Shown here: piece after piece, positions 16,751 to 25,245 of the stretch
Numbering within the stretch: the first letter of the stretch is position 1
Layout: each line of letters starts with the position of its first letter
Origin: Ignavibacteria bacterium
GTDB taxonomy: Bacteria > Bacteroidota > Ignavibacteria > Ignavibacteriales > Ignavibacteriaceae
Length of the DNA: 64,000 bases
Direction of reading: 5' to 3'
NCBI GenBank assembly: GCA_017302895.1
Contig: JAFLBV010000001.1
Location: 868,001 to 932,000, forward strand
Notes under the pieces: model-generated
Database searches by the model: none
Told to the model about the DNA's origin: nothing
What the model saw: the letters and a program-made list of their open reading frames with translations, nothing else
Position numbers and translations under genes: made by a program

Positions 16751-17424
16751 TTCTCAATTTTTACGGCTGAATCTGCGACAGGTTCAACCTCTTTTTTTGT
16801 GTTTTCTTCCCCTGTTTCGTCATCGAGTTCTTCATACCCGGTAATCATGGCTTTCAGATTTGTAGTCGGTTTATGACCTGTGGTAATCAGATAAAGGTGA
16901 ACCACAATAAATGCGATCAATGCGAAAGCACCGGCTGTATGGAAGAGGGCAATCGGCTCGATGGTGTCGATGTTCAGTCCGACAATTGTCCCTTTTTGAG
17001 GGTAGCGGTAGAACATATAGAGCAGTCCCGAAGCCACCATGACGGGTATGACGAGAAGTTTCAGTCCCAGATAAACGAGTCTCTGAAGAGGATTCAGCTT
17101 GCTAAGCACCGTTTTCTTTGTAGGATGTGGTGCATTTTTGAAAATACCGGTCAGATAGAAATTGATCTGTGCCTTCATATTTGTAAAAGTGGGGAGATAC
17201 TGTTTCCACTCACCTGTTGAGAAATGCCAGAAAATCGCAAAGGCAATAAGAATTATGAAAGCATAGGCAGCTATGTTGTGGTATTCGACTGCATTTTGAT
17301 AGCCGAAGAACTTGAATGATCCATGCACCTCAAACCCTGTTGCTGCGAGGAAAAATATCAGGAATGCCTGAGTCCAGTGCCAGAATCTTTCGAATGATCT
17401 GTAGATATAAACCTGTTTTTTCAT
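16747..17424 (-). CDS. membrane cytochrome b (FdhI/b561-like quinone-linked subunit)
   Basis: 225 residues with four membrane helices and histidines placed for two b hemes: ERFWHWTQAFLIFFLAATGF (first helix), YHNIAAYAFIILIAFAIFWHF (second), and ALFHTAGAFALIAFIVVHLYLITTGH (third/fourth). This is the layout of formate-dehydrogenase gamma and thiosulfate-reductase PhsC-type subunits that link quinone to periplasmic redox proteins. It overlaps the octaheme cytochrome gene by ATGA, so it is the likely electron partner of that protein. The C-terminal tail is acidic. Confidence 0.87.
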   Translation of the reverse strand: MKKQVYIYRSFERFWHWTQAFLIFFLAATGFEVHGSFKFFGYQNAVEYHNIAAYAFIILIAFAIFWHFSTGEWKQYLPTFTNMKAQINFYLTGIFKNAPHPTKKTVLSKLNPLQRLVYLGLKLLVIPVMVASGLLYMFYRYPQKGTIVGLNIDTIEPIALFHTAGAFALIAFIVVHLYLITTGHKPTTNLKAMITGYEELDDETGEENTKKEVEPVADSAVKIEN

Positions 17425-18998
17425 TTTGAGCCTTCCTTTCTTTGTTTACGGTTCGAGAATATTCTCAGTGAGCCGTGAGCAAAGATACCGAGGATGCTCA
17501 GGAAAATAATCCATTTACCGGCTGTATCGATCACGGGTGAATGGTCTCTTGCGGGCATGTAAAAGTCATTTAATCCGGCGAGTCTGCTTTCATTGCGGCT
17601 GTGGCATTCGGTACAAGAAACCGTTTTCTCCTTAGTGGAGACCATGTGATTAACGGGCCAGGTCATTTCGGTTCTTATAAATGAAAGCTGACCGCTGAAT
17701 GGAAGTCCCACTTCCTCCATGCCAACGCGGGAAGCCCGGATCCAGTCAAAATCTTTCCAGAGAGCTCCTTCACCTTTTTTGTCGGCGAAAAGTTTGGGTT
17801 GGATAAGCATTTTATTGACAGGATCATATGGTTGTCTTGCCTTGTGAATTTTAACGGGGGTAATTTTCGACTCGGGATCGGAATAGGAGCCGTTAAGTGT
17901 GTTTACCTGAAGCGGTTTTGTTGTGTCGGATACCGTGTCTCCAATTAAATAATGATCCGCAGTACCGTTAAACCAGATATAATCGGGTTTTACATTGGTT
18001 CCCCAGGTGAAGCTGCCTTTTATTGAGAGGTAGGTGTGGTTTCCGTCTTTGTCATCGATCTCAAAGGGCTTGCCGTCTTTTAGCTTACCCGCCGTTGACC
18101 AGTCCCACTCCATTTTTGTAGCGTTTACTTTAGCATACACGGGGATATGGCAGGTCTGGCATGCGACTTTAAGCGTGTGCTCGTTTAGAATTGCAGCTTC
18201 ATGCGGGCTTTCCGTATGGCACTGTTCGCAGGTTGATCTGTCACGGTTCATCGAAGAAAGTGAATAAACCTTCCCCTTCATCAGGTGGTTCTGTGAAGTG
18301 TGGCAATCGACGCACGACATGTTGGCACCATCAGTACCCATATGAACATCGATATCTTTTGAACCGTCAAACATCGCTTTATCGAGGTCGCCATGCTTAA
18401 CATTGTTTCCGCCACCGCCGAAGAAGTGACAGACTCCGCAGTTTGTCCGTTTTGGCTGACCAACACTTTGAGCCACCTTGTTAAGATCAAGTTTTGGATC
18501 GGGAGCGCCACCCATCTCAGAACCTTTTGCGTAGGTTTCCGAATTGTCATGGCAGATAAGGCAATCGATATTTGTGGAATCCGTGTACCCTTTTAAGGCG
18601 TCAGTCATTCCAAAACCGATATGGCATTTCGCACAACTTTGCTCATTACCTTCCACTCCGATGCAGAAGTTGTTTATCGCGTTGTGTTTCCCGATGTGAA
18701 TGATGCCGCGACCCTTCACATACTCTTCCCGTTCCCAGTTCCAGTGACTTGATTTCATCACTTCTTTGTGTCTTTCGGTGTGGCAAGAAATACAGGCCTC
18801 AGTAATTTCCTGAGGGCGGTTGAATTTCTTTTGAAGTACTGCAAATTTTGAGTGATCCACCGACGGGACATGTTTTTTGGAGTATTTTTCCTTCAGTTTG
18901 ACAGTCATATCCTGTGACACTTCCTTTGGGCGAAGGAAGAGTATCACACTCACGATTGTCAGAAAAAACACCAGCAGAATTATGACTATTTTTTTCAT
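17421..18998 (-). CDS. octaheme c-type cytochrome, tetrathionate-reductase (Otr) family
   Basis: 525 residues with eight CxxCH heme sites (Cys69, 122, 146, 187, 229, 257, 280 and 462) and hydrophobic helices at both ends (about 4-22 and 494-512), so it is anchored and faces the periplasm. Number and spacing of hemes, with a long heme-free stretch between the seventh and eighth, agree with the octaheme Otr family, whose members reduce tetrathionate and, in vitro, nitrite or hydroxylamine. Its operon mates are a b-type cytochrome and two YeeE/YedE transporters, which favours sulfur chemistry. Direction in the cell, reduction or oxidation, cannot be told. Confidence 0.88.
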   Translation of the reverse strand: MKKIVIILLVFFLTIVSVILFLRPKEVSQDMTVKLKEKYSKKHVPSVDHSKFAVLQKKFNRPQEITEACISCHTERHKEVMKSSHWNWEREEYVKGRGIIHIGKHNAINNFCIGVEGNEQSCAKCHIGFGMTDALKGYTDSTNIDCLICHDNSETYAKGSEMGGAPDPKLDLNKVAQSVGQPKRTNCGVCHFFGGGGNNVKHGDLDKAMFDGSKDIDVHMGTDGANMSCVDCHTSQNHLMKGKVYSLSSMNRDRSTCEQCHTESPHEAAILNEHTLKVACQTCHIPVYAKVNATKMEWDWSTAGKLKDGKPFEIDDKDGNHTYLSIKGSFTWGTNVKPDYIWFNGTADHYLIGDTVSDTTKPLQVNTLNGSYSDPESKITPVKIHKARQPYDPVNKMLIQPKLFADKKGEGALWKDFDWIRASRVGMEEVGLPFSGQLSFIRTEMTWPVNHMVSTKEKTVSCTECHSRNESRLAGLNDFYMPARDHSPVIDTAGKWIIFLSILGIFAHGSLRIFSNRKQRKEGSK

Positions 18999-19057
18999 TT
19001 TGAGAATCTTGTTCTAATTCAGAATTTAAAATTACTTTATACCCTAAAATAAATTTC

Positions 19058-19086
19058 TTCTAAATGACAAACAAGAAAAATGTCAA
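19058..19086 (-). promoter_or_regulatory. possible promoter of the octaheme cytochrome operon
   Basis: On the minus strand TTGACA (19086-19081) lies 17 bases from TTAGAA (19063-19058), about 60 bases ahead of the ATG. The first box fits a sigma-70 -35 exactly and the second is a poor -10. The rest of 19000-19249 is AT-rich with nothing else that I can support. Confidence 0.28.
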
Positions 19087-19249
19087 TATTTATAAAATAG
19101 TTTAGTATAATAATACGATTCGATAATTATTCTTTCAGACCGTAACTCGCTTGATCACAGGTTCTCGAAATATGGAGATTGACGGAAAAATTTAAAAATA
19201 TGAAAGAATGCTTACGGAGGATCTCTCTTATTAAAAAGCAAATTCCTTT

Positions 19250-20482
19250 CTAACTCAGGAAATTTGCCGCCTTTGAAAATATTTGTTCAAACTCCTGTTC
19301 CACTTCATTTTCCGTTTTCAGAAGTAGAGGGAACGGATTCTCGTGTGTGTAATTGTATCCGGGATTTATCAATTCGAATCTGATTTTTTTTGGATGATCA
19401 GAGATAAGCGCATCCCGAATTGAACCGGCAGGGATAACGGAGTCCTTGGCGAGTCCCATTGCGAATATCCTGTCCCTGATCTTGGCAAGGTACCGTTTTC
19501 TCACAGGGAGGTTTTCATCATGCCCCAGCATTGCTTTGAACAGAAATGCTTCTTCCGATTCCGATCCGAAGAGAGACCTGAGTCTTTCATCCACCAGAAG
19601 GTTTTGCTCAAGTTTATGTACATAAAAATCCTGAATGGTATTTGCGGCTTCACTGTCGAGTATGTATTTGTTGACGGGAGCCATTTTGTTTAAGGTGGTT
19701 CCCCCGCAAAACAGGACACATCTGGAACTGTTAAAAACACCAAGAGGATTGCTCATCATGATAATTTGGGCGATGAAAGCTCCGATCGAATATCCGAAGA
19801 AATCGACGGTGGTTCCTTTGTGAAGTCCGCTGATCTGACCATCCCTGATATCCCCGGCCAAAGCGATGATATCCCTGATGGTTTGTATTCCGGAATAGAC
19901 AAATCTTTGTGGAACGAACTGCAGCCTCGTTGAAATTGCCGCATTAACGGGACTGGAGAGTACCACTCCGGGGAGAAGATTTTTCCGTTCATTCGAAATT
20001 TCGTTCATCAGTCTGAAATTTGACCAGCACTTCGGGGCTCTGTTCATATGGAACGCATTGGGAAAAAGAATCACGGGTTTGCCTGTTTTTTTCAAAAGAG
20101 AGTATGCCCATGTGAGATATTTTTCCCAGCCTCGTTCATTCAAACCATGAAGAAGAATTATAGCGGAAGAGGATTTTTCAACTCTTGAATCGGACAAAAT
20201 TGAGTATTGAAACCGGTTGTTTTCTTCGACCTCACTGTCGGGGACGCTAAGCATCTTCAGAAGATAGCGGTCGGAAAATTCATTTTGCGAGAGGTAATAT
20301 TTCATCAGAGCTTTTACGAGTGGATTGAGATCCGAATATTCATCTCCCTCCGGGTAGAGCCCGGTGATGTCGCTTTTGAACTCATGATTACTTATTTTTA
20401 GATCAAGCTCATCGATTATAAGAGAGTCGTATTCAATGGAATATTTTTCTCTCAACAAAGGATACAATTTTGAGTATCTCAT
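19250..20482 (-). CDS. alpha/beta hydrolase (DUF6051-like)
   Basis: 410 residues, probably cytoplasmic (no signal peptide). After an N-terminal helical part come the hydrolase features: SAIILLHGLNERGWEKYL (oxyanion region with HG), PVILFPNAFHMNRAPKCW, and the nucleophile elbow FFGYSIGAF with serine in GxSxG. The acid and histidine cannot be placed with certainty, though INPGYNYTHENPFPLL near the C-terminus may hold the histidine. It looks like a lipid or ester hydrolase family of Bacteroidota with undefined substrate. It overlaps the MerR-type regulator gene by four bases, so the regulator probably controls this pair. Confidence 0.72.
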   Translation of the reverse strand: MRYSKLYPLLREKYSIEYDSLIIDELDLKISNHEFKSDITGLYPEGDEYSDLNPLVKALMKYYLSQNEFSDRYLLKMLSVPDSEVEENNRFQYSILSDSRVEKSSSAIILLHGLNERGWEKYLTWAYSLLKKTGKPVILFPNAFHMNRAPKCWSNFRLMNEISNERKNLLPGVVLSSPVNAAISTRLQFVPQRFVYSGIQTIRDIIALAGDIRDGQISGLHKGTTVDFFGYSIGAFIAQIIMMSNPLGVFNSSRCVLFCGGTTLNKMAPVNKYILDSEAANTIQDFYVHKLEQNLLVDERLRSLFGSESEEAFLFKAMLGHDENLPVRKRYLAKIRDRIFAMGLAKDSVIPAGSIRDALISDHPKKIRFELINPGYNYTHENPFPLLLKTENEVEQEFEQIFSKAANFLS

Positions 20483-21273
20483 TGGGTTTTTCCTTTTGAG
20501 TCTGCGACTCTTTTAGCATTTCGTTGTTTCAGTGAGACAATTTCCTTTCGTTTTTTCCGAAGAATATCCTCCCATCTGACAATACCCTCTTTGAATTGCT
20601 CCATTTTTGTGAACAAGCCATCCACCGCAGCAAGCAGGTCTTCGAGTTGTTGCTCAGCCTCATCAAAGGGGCGCGACTCAAGGTTCTGAGTCAGACCGAG
20701 GAAGACCTTGAATTTATCTGCGACCTTTTTGATTTCCTCGAGTGAATAACCGAACAACTGAAGGTCTTTGATGAGATTGCAGATAAAAATATAGTTCGGA
20801 GCATAGAGCCGGTATCCACCCTCACTTCGCATCTCGGGTTCGATTATTCCCATGTCTTCCCAGTGTTTTATTGTTCTCGGGCTTACCTTTACATGTTCAG
20901 CGAGTTGACCAACGGTTAAAAAAGTGACATTCAGTCTGTATCTCTCGCTGTCAACCGACATTTTGGGAAGGCCAACCTTCTTGATTATCTTTTTGATTGC
21001 TTCGATACCATAACCCAAATCATGCAATTTTTTAAGATGCTGGCATCTTTCAAGTTGATAGAGGGAATAGAGCTCCGTGCCGTCGTCCGATATTCCGGAA
21101 TGCTTTACGAGCTCCTCTTTTTCCCATTCTGCAAGAATTCTTTTCGAGATTCCGAGCTTTTCAGCAAGTTCATCCCGGGTAAAAATTTCATCCAAACATG
21201 TACCTGTGCGTATAGTTGATAAAAAAGATGACAGTGAACGAATACTAATATACAGTTTTAAATTTAAGAACAA
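20479..21273 (-). CDS. MerR-family regulator with two tandem DNA-binding domains
   Basis: Up to 264 residues. Two MerR-type helix-turn-helix units are visible: FTRDELAEKLGISKRILAEW (about residues 33-52) and LTVGQLAEHVKVSPRTIKHW (about 118-137), the latter followed by GYRLYAPNYIF and a helical dimerisation region to the end. The second unit is the better match. The first 25 residues are unusual; a TTG at the LDEIF position, giving a protein about 26 residues shorter, is an equally good start. It overlaps the hydrolase gene (ATGA) and is divergent from the propeller sensor kinase, so it may act on the intervening 21274-21450 region. No metal-binding cysteines are seen. Confidence 0.78.
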   Translation of the reverse strand: MFLNLKLYISIRSLSSFLSTIRTGTCLDEIFTRDELAEKLGISKRILAEWEKEELVKHSGISDDGTELYSLYQLERCQHLKKLHDLGYGIEAIKKIIKKVGLPKMSVDSERYRLNVTFLTVGQLAEHVKVSPRTIKHWEDMGIIEPEMRSEGGYRLYAPNYIFICNLIKDLQLFGYSLEEIKKVADKFKVFLGLTQNLESRPFDEAEQQLEDLLAAVDGLFTKMEQFKEGIVRWEDILRKKRKEIVSLKQRNAKRVADSKGKTQ

Positions 21274-21320
21274 AATTTAAAATGAATTTTGACTCATAAT
21301 TCACGGTTTCAAAGCATTTT

Positions 21321-21350
21321 ATTAGAATTTTTCTAATGGGTATCTTTGCA
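21321..21350 (+). promoter_or_regulatory. promoter with overlapping inverted repeat before the sensor-kinase gene
   Basis: TATCTTTGCA (21341-21350) is an exact match to the Bacteroidota -7 element TAnnTTTG. Directly upstream is a perfect inverted repeat ATTAGAA-TTT-TTCTAAT (21321-21337) lying where the -33 region would be; no TTG is present there. The position suggests an operator, perhaps for the divergent MerR-type regulator. Confidence 0.5.
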
Positions 21351-21450
21351 GTTTCCCGTTCAAAAATTTGAAAAATCACCAAGCAGACATGAAGGAATCC
21401 ACAGTTCCCGGAATTAACCATGGAAATTGCCGTACAGTCAAGGAGAAAAG

Positions 21451-24400
21451 ATGCGATTCCGTTATCTGATCCTGACGCTTGTTCTCTGGCAACAAATATT
21501 CTGCCAGTACAGACCTGTTTTCATCGGAGTTGAGCAGGGCCTTTCGTCGTCTGCAGTCAGGTCAATTCAACAGGACTCTGCAGGTTTCCTTTGGATTGCG
21601 ACCTGGGACGGTCTGTACCGGTATGACGGACACGAATTCAGGAACTTCAATCACACTCCAGGAGACAGTTATTCTCTTTCCAGCAACAATCTCTTGAATG
21701 TTGCTATCGACGGCATTGACAGACCCTGGGTTACAGCGGTGAGTGGTGAAATCAATCTGCTCGACAGAAGGACAAACAAATTTTCTTTGCTCAGGGATAG
21801 CAAAGGGAAGCTTCTTAAGGCAGTTTACAACGGGTTTCCTGTAAAATTCGATAAAAACCACATGATCTTCCTTTCTCCGGATGGGGTAATTCTTACCCGG
21901 ATTTCGGATCTCACCTCTGTAAAACTTGACGAAGTAAAGAAAGGCGCGGTTAAATCACAAAAGGGGGAAGAGGTGATTGTTTTTTATTCCGGACAAGACC
22001 TTCTTCTCGTTGACAGGTCGAAAAAAGTGACGAGAGTTGCTACAGGTTTCGATGTGATTATGATTTCTGAGATAAAAGAGGGGACAGTACTGGTGCTTTC
22101 AAAGTCCGGGGAATTGTTCGAATATAATGTTCCCGTTGGAGAGTTTAAGAGGGTGGTCAGGGTGTTGAGTGTAGCCACTCCGCCCTCCTTTGACGGGTAC
22201 AAACTCCACATCGATGATAAAGGTGTGATCAGAGTTGCCACTTCGGAAGGATTTTTTAGTCTGGATAAAGAGAGGAAGGTTTTTAATGAACTTATACCAG
22301 GAGAAAATGAAGAGACAATAAAGATCGACGGCAGGATTTTCGCCATATCAGAGGATTATGCAGGCAATATCTGGACGGGTACCTCTTCGGGTTTGATCAA
22401 ACTGGAGAAACGGGGTGGCAGGTTTATCAACTATCCAGAAGATGATGATTCAGGGATCAACCCGCAGGCCGACCGGATCACTTCGATGATCGAATTACCA
22501 GGTTCCAAAATCCTGACAGGTACAACCGGAGGAATTTACACGCTGGACCTGAAAACTGGGAAATTCATCAAAAATCAAAATTTACCTCCCGGTTTTGATA
22601 GAGTGCTGGTGTACCGGTTGTTCAGAGACAGTAAGGGGGATATTTGGGCAGGTACCAAGAAGGGGTTGCTGAAACTGCAGTTTACGGGTGACAGACCGGG
22701 TACAACTGCAATTCCTTTCAGGGCAAATCCCTCGGTTGATGAGTGGATCAACAGAGTTACTTCAATTACCGAAGACAAAGATGGACACCTCTGGATCGGG
22801 ACCGTCAGCGGGATAATAAAATATAATCCGGTAACCGGAGACTATAAAATATTCAATTACCATGCCGACTTTGGACAGGAAGGAGATACTTACATCCTTT
22901 CACTGCTCCATGATGACGGATATCTTTGGGCAGGGACAAATTCCGAAGGGCTGCTCAGGATCAATACCCGGGACATGACCCACACCCGCTACAGCACTCA
23001 GGCAAACAGCCCGCTCAAGCTGAACAACGACAAGATAATGGCAATTCATAAAGACAGAAATGGAAACATCTGGTTAGCCACGATGGGGGGCGGTGTGAGT
23101 AGGCTTGGGGCTGACCTGAAGACTGTAAGAACTCTTACAACCGCTGAGGGGCTCGCCAATAACACGCTATACGGAATTCTCGAAGATGAGTCGGGCAACA
23201 TATGGGTCTCATCGAACAAAGGAATCTCCAAAATAAACTCTCTGACACTGAAGTCAAGGAATTATACAAAAAGTGACGGACTTGCGTCAGGCAGTTTCAA
23301 TCAGAATTCATATTTAAGGGGAAATGACGGGAAATTCTATTTTGGAGGGACAGACGGCATTACCGTTTTTAATCCCGGTGAGATGATTCCCGACACGGTA
23401 AAACCAAAGGTGGCATTGACCGATTTCAGGATATTTAACAAACCTTCTCTCAACAGAATAGTCAACAGGGAAGTGGAGTTGAATTATGACGAAAACTTCT
23501 TTTCTTTCGAGATGGCGGCACTGAATTTTGAGAATCCTGCGTACAACGGGTATATGTGGAAACTTGAAGGTTTGACGGAAGAGTGGGTAAATTCCGGAAA
23601 CAGGAGGACAGTTGATCTGTCAAACATTCCGCCCGGTAATTACAGGTTGATTGTAAAAGTTTCAAACCGTGAAGGGGTGTGGAGCGATGAAACCTTCCTC
23701 GCAAAGATTGTCGTAACCCCTCCATTCTGGAAGACCGTCTGGTTTACGGCTCTCGCATCAATCATAGCGCTCTCGACTATCGTGTCAATTCCGATAATGA
23801 TCACAAAAAGAAAAATGCGGAAAAAGATTGAAGCTCTGGAGAAGGAAAACCTTGTAATGGCGGAGAGGGCAAAAACACGCGATAGAATCGCCCGTGATCT
23901 TCACGACGATCTCGCTTCCACAGTAAGCGGTGCCGGGCTTTACATTCAGTCGGCAAACAGTATACTCGGAGAGAATGAAGAGGTGGCAAAAACAATGATC
24001 GGGAAGTCGGCTTCACTTCTTCAGGAGGCGGAGCAGGCTATGCGGGACATAGTATGGTCGGTCTCTCCCGAAAATGATTCGGTTGATAATCTTGTGCTTA
24101 GAATAAAATTACTGGCAGGTGAATTGTGTGAGGCAGCAGGAATAAGATTCGAATTTTCAAAAATGGGAAATACATCCATGATACTGCAGGACGAAATCAG
24201 ACGAAACATGTACCTGTCAGTAAAAGAGGCTGTAATCAATTCAGTAAAACACTCGGGGGCTGACCTCATCTCGATTTCGATCAGTAGTGAGGCAACCGGT
24301 ATTTCGATTGTAATTTGTGACAACGGCAGGGGTTTCAGGATGGAGTCGCAGGCTGAAAAACTCGGCGGAAACGGTATTAAAAATATCCGAAAGCGGTGTG

Positions 24401-24483
24401 AAGAGATCGGTGCGGAAGTAAAAATTTCAACCGGGGAGGGAAAAGGCACTATAATCGAGATCCATCGGGAGATGAAGAAATGA
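21451..24483 (+). CDS. two-component sensor histidine kinase with periplasmic beta-propeller (Reg_prop/Y_Y_Y)
   Basis: 1010 residues from ATG at 21451, chosen because AAGGAG sits five bases upstream and a signal peptide (MRFRYLILTLVLWQQIFCQY) follows at once. The periplasmic part has many Reg_prop repeats of the form D..G.iWiGT..Gl..y (for example GFLWIATWDGLYRYD, GHLWIGTVSGIIKYN, GNIWLATMGGGVSRLG), then a Y_Y_Y domain (GYMWKLEGLTEEWVNSG). One membrane helix near residue 775 leads to a NarX-type dimerisation/phosphoacceptor segment (RIARDLHDDLASTVSG) and a GHKL ATPase (AVINSVKHSG, ICDNGRGF, GGNGIKNI). It lacks a fused regulator domain; the partner is encoded 47 bases downstream. Confidence 0.93.
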   Translation: MRFRYLILTLVLWQQIFCQYRPVFIGVEQGLSSSAVRSIQQDSAGFLWIATWDGLYRYDGHEFRNFNHTPGDSYSLSSNNLLNVAIDGIDRPWVTAVSGEINLLDRRTNKFSLLRDSKGKLLKAVYNGFPVKFDKNHMIFLSPDGVILTRISDLTSVKLDEVKKGAVKSQKGEEVIVFYSGQDLLLVDRSKKVTRVATGFDVIMISEIKEGTVLVLSKSGELFEYNVPVGEFKRVVRVLSVATPPSFDGYKLHIDDKGVIRVATSEGFFSLDKERKVFNELIPGENEETIKIDGRIFAISEDYAGNIWTGTSSGLIKLEKRGGRFINYPEDDDSGINPQADRITSMIELPGSKILTGTTGGIYTLDLKTGKFIKNQNLPPGFDRVLVYRLFRDSKGDIWAGTKKGLLKLQFTGDRPGTTAIPFRANPSVDEWINRVTSITEDKDGHLWIGTVSGIIKYNPVTGDYKIFNYHADFGQEGDTYILSLLHDDGYLWAGTNSEGLLRINTRDMTHTRYSTQANSPLKLNNDKIMAIHKDRNGNIWLATMGGGVSRLGADLKTVRTLTTAEGLANNTLYGILEDESGNIWVSSNKGISKINSLTLKSRNYTKSDGLASGSFNQNSYLRGNDGKFYFGGTDGITVFNPGEMIPDTVKPKVALTDFRIFNKPSLNRIVNREVELNYDENFFSFEMAALNFENPAYNGYMWKLEGLTEEWVNSGNRRTVDLSNIPPGNYRLIVKVSNREGVWSDETFLAKIVVTPPFWKTVWFTALASIIALSTIVSIPIMITKRKMRKKIEALEKENLVMAERAKTRDRIARDLHDDLASTVSGAGLYIQSANSILGENEEVAKTMIGKSASLLQEAEQAMRDIVWSVSPENDSVDNLVLRIKLLAGELCEAAGIRFEFSKMGNTSMILQDEIRRNMYLSVKEAVINSVKHSGADLISISISSEATGISIVICDNGRGFRMESQAEKLGGNGIKNIRKRCEEIGAEVKISTGEGKGTIIEIHREMKK

Positions 24484-24530
24484 CCCGTTTGGACTATTTC
24501 ATCAACGGCAAAGTTTCACGATTTTAGCAC

Positions 24531-25169
24531 ATGGAAAAGAATGAAATAAAAATCGCCATAGTTGAAGACCACCGTGACTTCCGCGAAGGACTGGTGAGTT
24601 TTCTTGGTTTTTCACCCGGCTTTCGTTGTGTAGCCGCATTTCCCTCTGTCGAAAGTGCACTTGAATCGCCAACAGGGTTTGAAGTGGTTCTTCTGGATAT
24701 CAACCTGCCAGGGAAATCGGGTATCGAGGCAATCCCGCTCCTGAAAGACCTCAATCCCGACCTGAAAATAATCATGATGACGATTTTCGACGATTCCGAA
24801 AACATATTTAATGCAATGCAGGCAGGAGCCGATGGATATCTTCTGAAAAACACCCCACCTGGCAGGATAATATCGTCAATAGAAGAAGTGGTATCAGGTG
24901 GTGCCCCGATGTCACCTTACATCGCACGGAAGGTTGTGGATTTCTTCAAAACAGGAAGTCCTGCAAACAATGATTATAAACTGACCCAAAGAGAGAATGA
25001 AATTCTTGCCTGTCTGGTCGACGGCACGGATTCTCATACAATAGCGAACAATCTTTTCATCAGTTACGAAACTGTGAGGAACCACCTCCGTAACATTTAC
25101 GGCAAACTGCAAGTGACCTCCAAGGCTCAGGCAGTCGCAAAGGCATTGCGGGAAAACCTTGTAAAATGA
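24531..25169 (+). CDS. NarL/FixJ-type response regulator
   Basis: 212 residues. The receiver domain shows IAIVEDHRDFREGL (acidic pocket), VVLLDINLPGKSG (phospho-Asp near residue 56) and GYLLKN (Lys near 105). The output domain is a LuxR-type helix-turn-helix: LTQRENEILACLVDGTDSHT, then SYETVRNHLRNIYGKL. It pairs with the upstream HisKA_3 kinase, the usual partner class for NarL-type regulators. Target genes are unknown; the secreted Asp-box protein directly downstream is a candidate. Confidence 0.95.
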   Translation: MEKNEIKIAIVEDHRDFREGLVSFLGFSPGFRCVAAFPSVESALESPTGFEVVLLDINLPGKSGIEAIPLLKDLNPDLKIIMMTIFDDSENIFNAMQAGADGYLLKNTPPGRIISSIEEVVSGGAPMSPYIARKVVDFFKTGSPANNDYKLTQRENEILACLVDGTDSHTIANNLFISYETVRNHLRNIYGKLQVTSKAQAVAKALRENLVK

Positions 25170-25201
25170 CACATTTGCGTTATTGACCCTGATATGGCCC
25201 C

Positions 25202-25238
25202 ACCTTAAATTGCGATTAAACAATTAACAATTTAAGGT
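25202..25238 (+). promoter_or_regulatory. 11-bp inverted repeat covering the ribosome site of the secreted Asp-box gene
   Basis: ACCTTAAATTG (25202-25212) and CAATTTAAGGT (25228-25238) are exact inverted copies with 15 bases between. The right arm includes AAGG, seven to ten bases before the ATG at 25246. It could be an operator for a dimeric regulator or an RNA hairpin that hides the ribosome site. It could also end the regulator transcript, but no T-run follows. Confidence 0.5.
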
Positions 25239-25245
25239 AATCGAA

